Part shown: piece by piece, positions 12,967 to 20,462 of the stretch
Position numbering within the stretch: the first letter of the stretch is position 1
Layout: each line of letters opens with the position of its first letter
IMG/VR virus record: IMGVR_UViG_3300023184_000413
Location: 1-28,601 of that record
Source of the DNA: a virus
Strand: one strand, 5' to 3'
Length of the DNA: 28,601 bases
Made by a program: the position numbers and the translations under genes
The notes under the pieces: model-generated
The model's input: only the letters and a program-made list of their open reading frames with translations
Told to the model about the DNA's origin: nothing
Databases searched by the model: none

Positions 12967-13328
12967 TTTCTGAAACGAAGTTTTGCTTTTTCAGACATTT
13001 TTTTTCTTGCTTCTTCCGAATGTTTTTTACCAAACATAGGATTCAAATCACCAGACCTAGGTTTTCCATACATACCATTTTTTTCACCAATACATATTCT
13101 GGACATTCTAAAATTTTCATCTTTCAAAAGTTCTAATGTTTTTTCTCTTAATACTTGTTTGGTTTCTTCTGTGTGTTTTTTACCGTAAAAACCATTTAGC
13201 TTACCTTCAAATCCAGAACTACCTTCTAATTTTGGTATTGTTATAAAATCTGGACCATCAACATCAAAGAATTGATTTATCTTATAACAATTCATTTGTT
13301 GACTTTTTGAATTTAATTTTTTTGTCAT
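12963..13328 (-). CDS. orphan NUMOD3 DNA-binding protein (homing-endonuclease remnant or segregated DNA-binding module)
   Basis: 121-aa basic protein with repeated NUMOD3 helical DNA-binding motifs, normally found behind the GIY-YIG or HNH nuclease domain of homing endonucleases. Visible copies are NGFYGKKHTEETKQ (46-59), NGMYGKPRSG (85-94) and NPMFGKKHSEEARKKM (97-112). No GIY-YIG, HNH or PD-(D/E)XK catalytic motif is seen in the first 45 residues. It has the strongest ribosome site of the region (GGAGGT) and heads the - strand operon. Its stop overlaps the gp4 start (ATGA). So it is intact, expressed and coupled, but lacks a nuclease; it may be a degraded mobile element or a domesticated DNA-binding protein. 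Confidence 0.8.
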   Translation of the reverse strand: MTKKLNSKSQQMNCYKINQFFDVDGPDFITIPKLEGSSGFEGKLNGFYGKKHTEETKQVLREKTLELLKDENFRMSRICIGEKNGMYGKPRSGDLNPMFGKKHSEEARKKMSEKAKLRFRK

Positions 13329-13347
13329 TTTAAGACCTCCGATGACT

Positions 13348-13355
13348 TATTTAGA
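13348..13355 (-). promoter_or_regulatory. possible late-promoter element for the - strand tail operon
   Basis: On the - strand TCTAAATA (7 of 8 match to TATAAATA) lies 19 bases before the NUMOD3 ATG, leaving room for the GGAGGT ribosome site in a short leader. It lies in the only gap of the divergent region, so a promoter for the - operon is expected near here. The exact element is uncertain. Confidence 0.35.
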
Positions 13356-13376
13356 AAGAAACATTCCTTTATATGA

Positions 13377-13384
13377 CATAAATA
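13377..13384 (+). promoter_or_regulatory. possible late-promoter element for the + strand structural operon
   Basis: CATAAATA (7 of 8 match to the T4 late consensus TATAAATA) ends 29 bases before the gp48 start. With T4 geometry this leaves a leader of about 24 bases containing the ribosome site AGGA (13404-13407). It is in the divergent gap between gp48 and the - strand operon. Confidence 0.45.
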
Positions 13385-13413
13385 CTATCTATAACACCTT
13401 TACAGGAATAAAC

Positions 13414-14715
13414 ATGGCTTTTTTCGGTCTATCAGACATATCGTTCAACAAAGGAACTGGTGCCACTAGAGGTCCTTTGGCGTCACTATCTGGCAGTGAA
13501 TTTGAACAAACAACTTTAAGATATCCTTTGGATGTTGGAAACTACGATAAGTCACACTATGTTGTGTTTTATATAAGACAACAAAAAAATAGTGCGTTTC
13601 AAAGACCACAGTCTCGGTCAGATATGATGGGTACTTTTGATAGTGACAATTACAACAATATGGATGTGAAAGCTGGTGGAACATCAATTTCAAATTTGAC
13701 AAATAAAGTTGGTGGTGAGATTATTAATAAGGTAAATTCAGCCTTTGGTAAAGTTAATGAAGTAACTAACAACAAGTTGGCAGGTTTAACAGGTGCTCTT
13801 TCTAAAGGAATTACCAATGTTGTTGGTGGTGTAGGAAACATATTTGCATCAACACCAAATGTGAATCTTGGTGGTGGTTCATCAGAAACTTCTGCTGTTA
13901 TTGATAATTCAATTAAAAGAATTTCTAGAAAGGGCAATGTTGAATTTGACCGTCCAACATATTTGACTACAGATGCTATTGCATTGTATATGCCTGACAC
14001 CTTAGCTTATAGTTATACTCAATCATATGAATCTATAGGTACAGGTAATGAATTTGCCGGACAAGCTATAGCCATGGGTAAATCAGCACATGATGCTTAC
14101 AAAAATGGTGGCTTAGCAGCTGCTGGTGATTCTATGAGAAAATCCGCTACTGAGAATATAACAGAAATTTTAGCAAAGACAGCCGGAAAAGCTTTATCTA
14201 GTGATAATACAGCTAAACTATTTTTAGGAAATGTGATGGGTAGGGTTGTTAATCCCATGTTGGAAATGCTCTATCAATCTCCAAACTTTAGAACATTCCA
14301 ATTTGAGTTTCTTTTCTATCCAAGAGATGAACGTGAAGCTTTAGAAACTCAACGTATTTTGGAAAGATTTCGTTTTCACCAGGCACCAGAAATTTTAAAA
14401 GAAAATGGTGCTTCTGCTGGTGGATTCTTAGTTCCACCATCAGAGTTTGATATTAGATTTTATTATTCTGGAAGTGAGAACCCAAACATACCTCAAATCT
14501 CAACTTGTGTATTGACTACTATGGATGTCAACTATGCACCAAATGGTTGGTCATCATATGAAGTTCCTGATGAATTCAAACCAAGTATTGGTAGAACAGG
14601 TATGCCAACTGCAATTCAAATCACATTAAGTTTCCAAGAAACCACTTATTTGACAAAAGATGATTTTGATGAAAAATTAGTCAACTCAAATAGTACTGGC
14701 GCAAGAAAGACTTAA
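13414..14715 (+). CDS. 48: gp48-like baseplate tail-tube cap protein
   Basis: 433-aa protein of the gp48 type (T4 gp48 is 364 aa), which joins the baseplate centre to the tail tube with gp54. I prefer ATG 13414 (MAFFGLSDISF) to an in-frame start at 13342, because AGGA precedes it and the extra 24 residues would cover the putative promoter. The N-terminal third has LRYPLDVGNYDKSHYVVFYI. A low-complexity Gly/Asn/Val-rich stretch follows (about 95-165). The conserved C-terminal part contains SPNFRTFQFEFLFYPRDERE near 289-308 and an RFRFHQAPE stretch, ending with MDVNYAPNGWSSYE and ITLSFQET. It is the first gene of the + strand baseplate operon and directly abuts gp53. Confidence 0.78.
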   Translation: MAFFGLSDISFNKGTGATRGPLASLSGSEFEQTTLRYPLDVGNYDKSHYVVFYIRQQKNSAFQRPQSRSDMMGTFDSDNYNNMDVKAGGTSISNLTNKVGGEIINKVNSAFGKVNEVTNNKLAGLTGALSKGITNVVGGVGNIFASTPNVNLGGGSSETSAVIDNSIKRISRKGNVEFDRPTYLTTDAIALYMPDTLAYSYTQSYESIGTGNEFAGQAIAMGKSAHDAYKNGGLAAAGDSMRKSATENITEILAKTAGKALSSDNTAKLFLGNVMGRVVNPMLEMLYQSPNFRTFQFEFLFYPRDEREALETQRILERFRFHQAPEILKENGASAGGFLVPPSEFDIRFYYSGSENPNIPQISTCVLTTMDVNYAPNGWSSYEVPDEFKPSIGRTGMPTAIQITLSFQETTYLTKDDFDEKLVNSNSTGARKT

Positions 14716-15369
14716 ATGGCAAAATATTTTAATTATTTCCCAAGAATAATATATTCAGCTAATAACAATACTGCTGGGTTGGATACTGTTACTTCTATCA
14801 CCTCTAGGTTTACATTTACAGATAATTTCAAATTTAATTCTTCAATATTCTACACATACGATATACAAGAAGGTGATACTCCAGAAATCATTTCAGCAAA
14901 ATTTTATCATAATCCTGAAAGACATTGGATTGTTTTGATGTTCAATGATATCATTGATCCGTTTTATGATTGGCCATTAAAAAATAATGACTTAGTTAAT
15001 TTTATTGATACAAAATATTCAGCTTCAAATTATGCTGATACAGCAAACACTTCTGTATCTGGTTTGTCTTGGGCAATGAATGTTAACAATGTTCAATCAT
15101 ATTATAAGGTTGTAACTAAGACTAATGTGGACAATCAAAATTTTATTGAAAAAATTCAAGTTGATGCAAACACATATGCAAACGTAGCGGCAACCACACA
15201 AACATTTACTTTGGATAGTGGTGATGTAATCATACAAAAAGTAACAAAAGAAAAACAAACCTACTATGATTATGAAGTTGCTGAAAATGAAAGTAAGAGA
15301 ACTATCAAATTGGTAAAACCAGAATTTATAGTTCCAATCGAAAAAGAATTTAAACGAGTAATTAAGTAA
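14716..15369 (+). CDS. 53: gp53-like baseplate wedge protein
   Basis: 217-aa protein of the gp53 family (T4 gp53, 196 aa), which links the inner wedge to the hub during baseplate assembly. The signature is a LysM-like segment, YDIQEGDTPEIISAKFYHNP (48-67), followed directly by ERHWIVLMFNDIIDPFYDWPL. The N-terminus FPRIIYS and C-terminal KLVKPEFIVPIEKEFKRV are typical. There is no gap to gp48, and the stop overlaps the next start by 1 base (TAATG), so translation is coupled. Confidence 0.85.
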   Translation: MAKYFNYFPRIIYSANNNTAGLDTVTSITSRFTFTDNFKFNSSIFYTYDIQEGDTPEIISAKFYHNPERHWIVLMFNDIIDPFYDWPLKNNDLVNFIDTKYSASNYADTANTSVSGLSWAMNVNNVQSYYKVVTKTNVDNQNFIEKIQVDANTYANVAATTQTFTLDSGDVIIQKVTKEKQTYYDYEVAENESKRTIKLVKPEFIVPIEKEFKRVIK

Positions 15370-16706
15370 TGGGTATACCTTTTAAGAAATCGACTGGGTT
15401 TTCAGTTAATGAATTGGTGGTTGTCACCAAAGGTGGGCCTGTTGACATTACTTCAATCTATGAAGAAATCAATATCTTTGATTCTGTGTTATCACCAGTA
15501 ATGACTGGAACAATTTTGATAACAGATGCAATCGGTTTATCAGATAAACTTTTATTTGATGGTTCTGAATCTGTTCTAATACACATCACAAAATCTTCTG
15601 AGATGGAAGATGTTGCCTCTTTTAAGAAAGCTTTTAGAATTTACAAACAATCAGATAGAAAAAATCAAGGGTTAAATTCTGAAGTCTATGTTCTTCATTT
15701 TTGTTCCGATGAATTGATGTATTCAGACCAACAAAAAATTAATCAAGCATATGAAGACAGTTATGGTAAAATTGTATCCAGAATTCTAATAGATTACTTG
15801 AAAGTTCCAAATAATAATCTTACTGGTATTTTTGAAGATACTTTTGGCATTAAAAAAGTGGTTATACCTAATTTGAAACCTCTTGATGCAATAGATTGGT
15901 GTGCAAAAAGGTCTGTTGACTCCAATCAATCACCAAACTATGTTTTTTTTGAAAATGCAACAGGTTTTAATTATGTGACGCTTTCAAAACTACTGACACA
16001 AGATAGTATATTGGATATTAAATTTGATGCTAAAAATTTACAAGGTCAAGATGCACTTGATGAGATTAGTATGGCCAGAGGATTTGAAGTTGTTGTTCAA
16101 AATGATAGTCTAACAAAACAAAGGTCTGGTGTTAATGCTGGACAATTTATTGGATTTGACCCAATAACCAGAAGTACCGCAATCAAACAAATTGGATATG
16201 GAGATGTTTACTCATCTATGAAACATTCCAATAGTACACCAAATGTTTCTATAAACCAAAACAGAGCAGGTATTGAGAATGTGAAAGCTTATAATTCTAA
16301 GAAAACATTTTCTATGTTTGGTGCAGCTCAACAATTTAGTGAATACATTAAGAAGAATGACCCTACATCACTATCTAAAATTGAAAACTTAGAAGATTGG
16401 GTTTTCCAAAGAAAATCAATTTTTGAAAATCTAATGTCTAAGAGAATCAAAATTGTTATGCCTGGTAATTTTCAATTATCTTCTGGTTTTAATGTCAATG
16501 TTAGTGCGCCAAATTTTTCTAAGAAGACTAAAGGTGATGACAATGAAGACACCAGTTTAAGTGGTAGTTATATTATTGTTGCCTCTAGACATATCATTGG
16601 ATATGAAAAACATGAAACAATTATTGAAGTGGCAACTACTTCTACAAATAGTGAGTTTATTACACAAAGTAATTCTCAACAAACACAAGAAATGTTAGAG
16701 TATTAA
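15369..16706 (+). CDS. 27: gp27-like baseplate hub protein
   Basis: 445-aa protein in the place of T4 gp27 (391 aa), the trimeric ring that connects the gp5 spike to the tail tube. Segments seen are an N-terminal beta region (ITSIYEEINIFDSVLSPVMTG), an ISV/AFRIYKQ tail-barrel-like region, IVIPNLKPLDAIDWCAKRSV near 165-185 and a C-terminal VMPGNFQLSSGFNVNVSAPN. The 'LKPLDAIDWCAKRS' pattern is common to hub proteins of contractile tails. It starts one base before the gp53 stop and lies directly upstream of gp5, its binding partner. Direct similarity to T4 gp27 is weak, so the call rests on fold-type pattern and position. Confidence 0.7.
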   Translation: MGIPFKKSTGFSVNELVVVTKGGPVDITSIYEEINIFDSVLSPVMTGTILITDAIGLSDKLLFDGSESVLIHITKSSEMEDVASFKKAFRIYKQSDRKNQGLNSEVYVLHFCSDELMYSDQQKINQAYEDSYGKIVSRILIDYLKVPNNNLTGIFEDTFGIKKVVIPNLKPLDAIDWCAKRSVDSNQSPNYVFFENATGFNYVTLSKLLTQDSILDIKFDAKNLQGQDALDEISMARGFEVVVQNDSLTKQRSGVNAGQFIGFDPITRSTAIKQIGYGDVYSSMKHSNSTPNVSINQNRAGIENVKAYNSKKTFSMFGAAQQFSEYIKKNDPTSLSKIENLEDWVFQRKSIFENLMSKRIKIVMPGNFQLSSGFNVNVSAPNFSKKTKGDDNEDTSLSGSYIIVASRHIIGYEKHETIIEVATTSTNSEFITQSNSQQTQEMLEY

Positions 16707-16707
16707 A

Positions 16708-17670
16708 ATGGCTGATTTCGCAGGTAAAGATGGTTTCATTTGGTGGGTGGGATTTGTCGAGGACAGAAAAGACCCATTAAAACTTGGAAGACTAAAGGTA
16801 CGTTGTGTGGCATGGGACTCACAAAATAAAATGGAAGTGCCAACCAGTTATCTTCCTTGGGCTCAAGTTGTTACACCTCTAAACAAAACTCCAAAAGAAG
16901 GAGATATGGTTTTAGGATTCTTCGCTGATGGTGTTGATGCTCAGCAGAGAATAGTATTTGGATATTTTCCTGGCATACCATTAAATCCTGCAAATCCTCA
17001 GGAAGCATTTAGTGACCCAAGAACTGCAACAGAACTGAAGACTGCACCAAAAACACCAAAAGAAAAAACATACAATACTGACGGAACAGGTATTAAGATT
17101 ACTGAAAGAGAACAAGCAGAATCTTATCCTAAAAATTTGGATGAACCAACAACTTCCCGTATTGCAAGAAATGAAACGATTGAAAAGACATTCATACAAG
17201 AACGTAAAGACAATCGGGTAAAAAATGTTCCAACTGCTAATTCTAACAGTACTTGGGATGAACCAGAAACTCAATATAAAACTGTATATCCTTATAATGA
17301 TGTACTTGAAACAGAATCTGGCCACTTGTTAGAATTTGATGATACACCAGAGGCTGAAAGAATTCATTTAGCACACCGCAATGGTTCTTTCCAAGAATGG
17401 TTTCCTAATGGTGACAAAGTTGAGAAGATTACAAAAAATAACTATACTATCGTAATGAAAGATGATAGTGTATACATCATGGGAAATTGTAATGTCACCG
17501 TTCAAGGCAGCGCACAGGTTTATGTTAAACAAGATGCACTCTTAAAAGTTGATGGAGATGTTCAAGTTGCGGTAGGTGGTAATTACACCGAAACTGTTAG
17601 TGGAACATACACAGTTACTTCAGGTGGCAACATGAAATTTGTTGCACCTCGTATAGATTTGAACCCATAA
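16708..17670 (+). CDS. 5: gp5-like central spike protein without the lysozyme domain
   Basis: 320-aa spike protein. Residues 1-95 are the OB-fold (WWVGFVEDRKDPLKLGRLKV, TSYLPWAQVVTPLN, GDMVLGFFADGV), which binds the gp27-like hub. A polar linker follows (about 100-195). Residues 196-240 carry the conserved ESGHLLEFDDTPEAERIHLA block, and 240-320 form a triple-beta-helix needle with V-V-G repeats (VQGSAQVYVKQDALLKVDGD...). T4 gp5 (575 aa) has a lysozyme domain between OB-fold and needle; here no lysozyme motif is present. The PAAR tip protein is encoded 2 bases downstream. Piercing would be mechanical, with wall digestion by other tail enzymes (inference). Confidence 0.85.
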   Translation: MADFAGKDGFIWWVGFVEDRKDPLKLGRLKVRCVAWDSQNKMEVPTSYLPWAQVVTPLNKTPKEGDMVLGFFADGVDAQQRIVFGYFPGIPLNPANPQEAFSDPRTATELKTAPKTPKEKTYNTDGTGIKITEREQAESYPKNLDEPTTSRIARNETIEKTFIQERKDNRVKNVPTANSNSTWDEPETQYKTVYPYNDVLETESGHLLEFDDTPEAERIHLAHRNGSFQEWFPNGDKVEKITKNNYTIVMKDDSVYIMGNCNVTVQGSAQVYVKQDALLKVDGDVQVAVGGNYTETVSGTYTVTSGGNMKFVAPRIDLNP

Positions 17671-17671
17671 T

Positions 17672-17983
17672 ATGCCAGCAGTCGCAAGAGATGGAGATTC
17701 AACAACTACTGGTCACGGTTGTGATTCAGTAACCACAGTGACTGGTCCAACAGGTTCACCGGCTAAAGTATATGCAAATGGCATTCCTGTAGAATGTAAA
17801 GGTAATCCTGTTGCACCACATACAATACCTTCTGGACCTGCTTGTGTAGACCATCCAGATGCGGTAATTAATGTTGGTTCAACTAAAGTTTTTGTTGGTG
17901 GAATAGCACTTGCGAGAATCGGTGATTCCACAGATAACGGTGAAATTATTACTGGTTCTCCAAATGTCTTTGCCGGCGGATAA
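17672..17983 (+). CDS. PAAR-repeat spike tip protein (gp5.4-like)
   Basis: 103-aa PAAR protein that caps the gp5 needle. Features are the N-terminal PAVARDGDSTTTGHG, the repeated glycine-turn beta pattern (VYANGIPVEC, NVGSTKVFVGGIALARIGDS) and conserved potential zinc ligands H15, C42, H50, C58 and H61. T4 gp5.4 has the same role. The gene is only two bases from gp5, as in many contractile systems. The stop (TAA) directly abuts the GATAAATA element before gp25. Confidence 0.88.
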   Translation: MPAVARDGDSTTTGHGCDSVTTVTGPTGSPAKVYANGIPVECKGNPVAPHTIPSGPACVDHPDAVINVGSTKVFVGGIALARIGDSTDNGEIITGSPNVFAGG

Positions 17984-17991
17984 GATAAATA
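17984..17991 (+). promoter_or_regulatory. GATAAATA late-promoter-like element before gp25
   Basis: GATAAATA directly follows the PAAR stop codon and is followed by GAAA and then ATGGC, nearly identical to the element before the gp2-like gene on the other strand. 7 of 8 bases match T4 TATAAATA. gp25 has no Shine-Dalgarno of its own. Confidence 0.5.
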
Positions 17992-17995
17992 GAAA

Positions 17996-18403
17996 ATGGC
18001 AACAGTTAACACTATCAGTTCATCAAAAACATTCAAAGATTTGGATTTGAATTTTGCAATTCATCCAATCAGGAAAGACATAAACATCTTCAATAATGAA
18101 TATGCTGTCATAAATGCAGTTAAAAATTTGATTTTAACTAATCACTATGAGAGACCTTTTCGTCCAGAATTAGGAAGTAATCTTCGTAGATTACTATTCG
18201 AAAATGTTGATAGTTTATTAGCCGCACAAATTGAACGTGAAATAGAAGAAACTATTAATAATTTTGAACCAAGGGTTAGAATATCTAAAGTTGAAGCATT
18301 TCCGATTCCAGACGAAAACAAATACCAAGTTAGAATGGAATTTTTCATTGTAGATAAAACTGATTCAGTTACGATAAATTTTTTCCTAGAACGGATTAGA
18401 TAA
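17996..18403 (+). CDS. 25: gp25-like baseplate wedge protein
   Basis: 135-aa protein of the gp25/TssE family, which joins the gp6 wedge core and starts sheath assembly. The family signature is visible: [10 protein letters not shown] (20-29), [21 protein letters not shown] (41-61; residues given as positions) and the EPR motif at 91-93 (NNFEPRVRI), which forms the core interface in contractile systems. T4 gp25 is 132 aa. The gene stands just before gp6, its wedge partner. Older names call it a lysozyme-like protein, but it carries no lytic residues. Confidence 0.92.
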   Translation: MATVNTISSSKTFKDLDLNFAIHPIRKDINIFNNEYAVINAVKNLILTNHYERPFRPELGSNLRRLLFENVDSLLAAQIEREIEETINNFEPRVRISKVEAFPIPDENKYQVRMEFFIVDKTDSVTINFFLERIR

Positions 18404-18404
18404 C

Positions 18405-20462
18405 ATGGCAGACCGATTAAGAGTCACAGAACTTGATTTTGATACAATCAAATCAAATCTAAAGGCATTTTTAAACCAGCAAACACAATTTACAGACTAT
18501 GACTTTGAAGGGTCAGGACTATCTGTACTTTTAGATATTTTGACATATAACACACATTACAATGCCTACTATCTCAATATGGTTGCAAACGAATCATTTA
18601 TGGATACTGCATTGTTGCGTGATTCAGTTGTATCTCATGCTAAAACTTTGGGATATGTTCCACATTCAATGAAGGCACCGATTGCCACAATTAACTTTTT
18701 AGTACAGTCTTCTAATTCTTCTTCTGGTAACTTAACTTTGCCAGCAGGATTTTCTTTCCTGTCAAACCAAATTGACAACAAATCATATAACTTTGTAGTG
18801 TTGGAAGATACACTGGTAACAAAATCAAATAGTTCATATTATTTTGAGAATCTGAAAATTTATGAGGGTCAGTTAATCACCTATAATTACACACAGAATG
18901 TAACATTAAACCCAAAACAAATATTTACATTACAAGATACAAACATTGATACAACAACAATCAAAGTTCGTGTTTCTCCATCAGCAACATCAACCGAATC
19001 GTCTGTTTATAATTTGGTTTCCGATATCTTGGATATTAATTCAACGTCTGAAGTGTATTTCTTACAAGAAGGACGAAATGGTAAATATGAAATTTATTTT
19101 GGAAATGATGTTATAGGAAAATCAATAGCTGATGGTTCTGTTGTTAGAGTATCTTATTTGTTGACAAACGGCACATCAGCAAGTAAAGCAAATAACTTTA
19201 TTGCCACAGCATCACTATCAGATACATTAGGTGAATCTTTAACTAACTTCACAATTACTTCTGTTTCAGCTGCATCTGGTGGTTCGGAAAGAGAATCAGT
19301 TGATGATATCAAGTTTGGTTCTGCGGCACAATTTGCAACACAAAATCGTTTGATTACAACCAAAGATTATGAATCTTACATAAAGAAAAATTATCCATCA
19401 ATTGATTCTATTTCTGTATGGGGTGGTGAAGAAGAAACTCCAAAGGCTTATGGTAAAGTTTATGTTGCGTTAAAACCAAAACAAGATTACTATATTTCTG
19501 AAACAGAAAAACAAAGAATTATTGATGAGATTATTTCTCCAAAATCAATCGTTTCTGTTGATACCGTAATTCGTGACCCTGAGTATTTGTATTTGTTGGT
19601 TGCCAATTATGTTGAATATGACAAAAAGAAAACTACACAAAATGCAGAAGGCATTAAAAATGCAATTCGTAATGCCATTTTGTTGTACAATGAAACAAAT
19701 TTAAATCAATTTGGTTCAACATTTGTTTTATCAAAATTACAAGATGGTATTGATAGTGTTGATTTAAATGCAATTCGTGGTTCTGAAACTGTACTCAGAT
19801 TACAAAAACGATTTGAACCAGATTTAACAAAATCACTATCATATACAATTAACTTCAATGCAGAGTTGCATAGAGGTACAATTACCAACAGAATGACTTC
19901 TACGCAGTTTGATGTGTATGATTCTTATGGTACAAGAAGAACAGTTTTATTGGAAGAAATTCCACAATCATATACTGGTGTTACTTCTATTGAGGTAACA
20001 AATGGTGGTTCAGGATATCTTGTTGCACCAACAGTAACAATTACTGGTGATGGTTCTGGTGCAACCGCAACTGCAACAATTGTAAATGGTCGTGTTGTTA
20101 GTATTACAGTAACAAATCGTGGTTCTGGTTATACACGAGCATTAGTAACAATTTCTGGTGGCAGTGGTTATGGTGCAACTGCGATTGGTATACTAGATGC
20201 CAAATACGGAACAATTCGCACAATTTATTATGATGAATTTGTTCAAAGACAAGTTGTAAATGAAAATGCTGGAACAATAGATTATGCTTCAGGTACAATC
20301 ACAATAAATGATATAAGAATTTTATCAGTTACTTCTGGTGATGGTTTAATTCGTTTAACGATTGAATCTGAAAGAGGTATTTTATCGTCTACTAAAAACA
20401 CAATCATCACTATTGATGAAACAGATTCAACTTCTATTTCAACCGAACTAACTGAAATCTAA
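18405..20462 (+). CDS. 6: gp6-like baseplate wedge protein
   Basis: 685-aa protein of the gp6 (Baseplate_J-like) type; T4 gp6 is 660 aa and forms the iris ring of the baseplate. The N-terminus has [20 protein letters not shown] and [23 protein letters not shown] (positions 46-68), a classical signature. A second conserved block is [19 protein letters not shown] near 301-319, followed by [16 protein letters not shown]. Residues about 526-600 contain a GGSGY beta-repeat unit ([25 protein letters not shown]...). It starts one base after the gp25 stop and its own stop overlaps the next gene by 1 base. Confidence 0.9.
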   Translation: MADRLRVTELDFDTIKSNLKAFLNQQTQFTDYDFEGSGLSVLLDILTYNTHYNAYYLNMVANESFMDTALLRDSVVSHAKTLGYVPHSMKAPIATINFLVQSSNSSSGNLTLPAGFSFLSNQIDNKSYNFVVLEDTLVTKSNSSYYFENLKIYEGQLITYNYTQNVTLNPKQIFTLQDTNIDTTTIKVRVSPSATSTESSVYNLVSDILDINSTSEVYFLQEGRNGKYEIYFGNDVIGKSIADGSVVRVSYLLTNGTSASKANNFIATASLSDTLGESLTNFTITSVSAASGGSERESVDDIKFGSAAQFATQNRLITTKDYESYIKKNYPSIDSISVWGGEEETPKAYGKVYVALKPKQDYYISETEKQRIIDEIISPKSIVSVDTVIRDPEYLYLLVANYVEYDKKKTTQNAEGIKNAIRNAILLYNETNLNQFGSTFVLSKLQDGIDSVDLNAIRGSETVLRLQKRFEPDLTKSLSYTINFNAELHRGTITNRMTSTQFDVYDSYGTRRTVLLEEIPQSYTGVTSIEVTNGGSGYLVAPTVTITGDGSGATATATIVNGRVVSITVTNRGSGYTRALVTISGGSGYGATAIGILDAKYGTIRTIYYDEFVQRQVVNENAGTIDYASGTITINDIRILSVTSGDGLIRLTIESERGILSSTKNTIITIDETDSTSISTELTEI

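Noticed and set aside
13342-13413. Longer start of gp48 at 13342
   Set aside because: The extra 24 residues do not look like gp48, cover the promoter-like element, and the inner ATG has AGGA.
17996-18403. gp25 as a lysozyme
   Set aside because: The historical lysozyme label is not supported. The EPR motif and fold pattern are those of a wedge/sheath-initiating protein.
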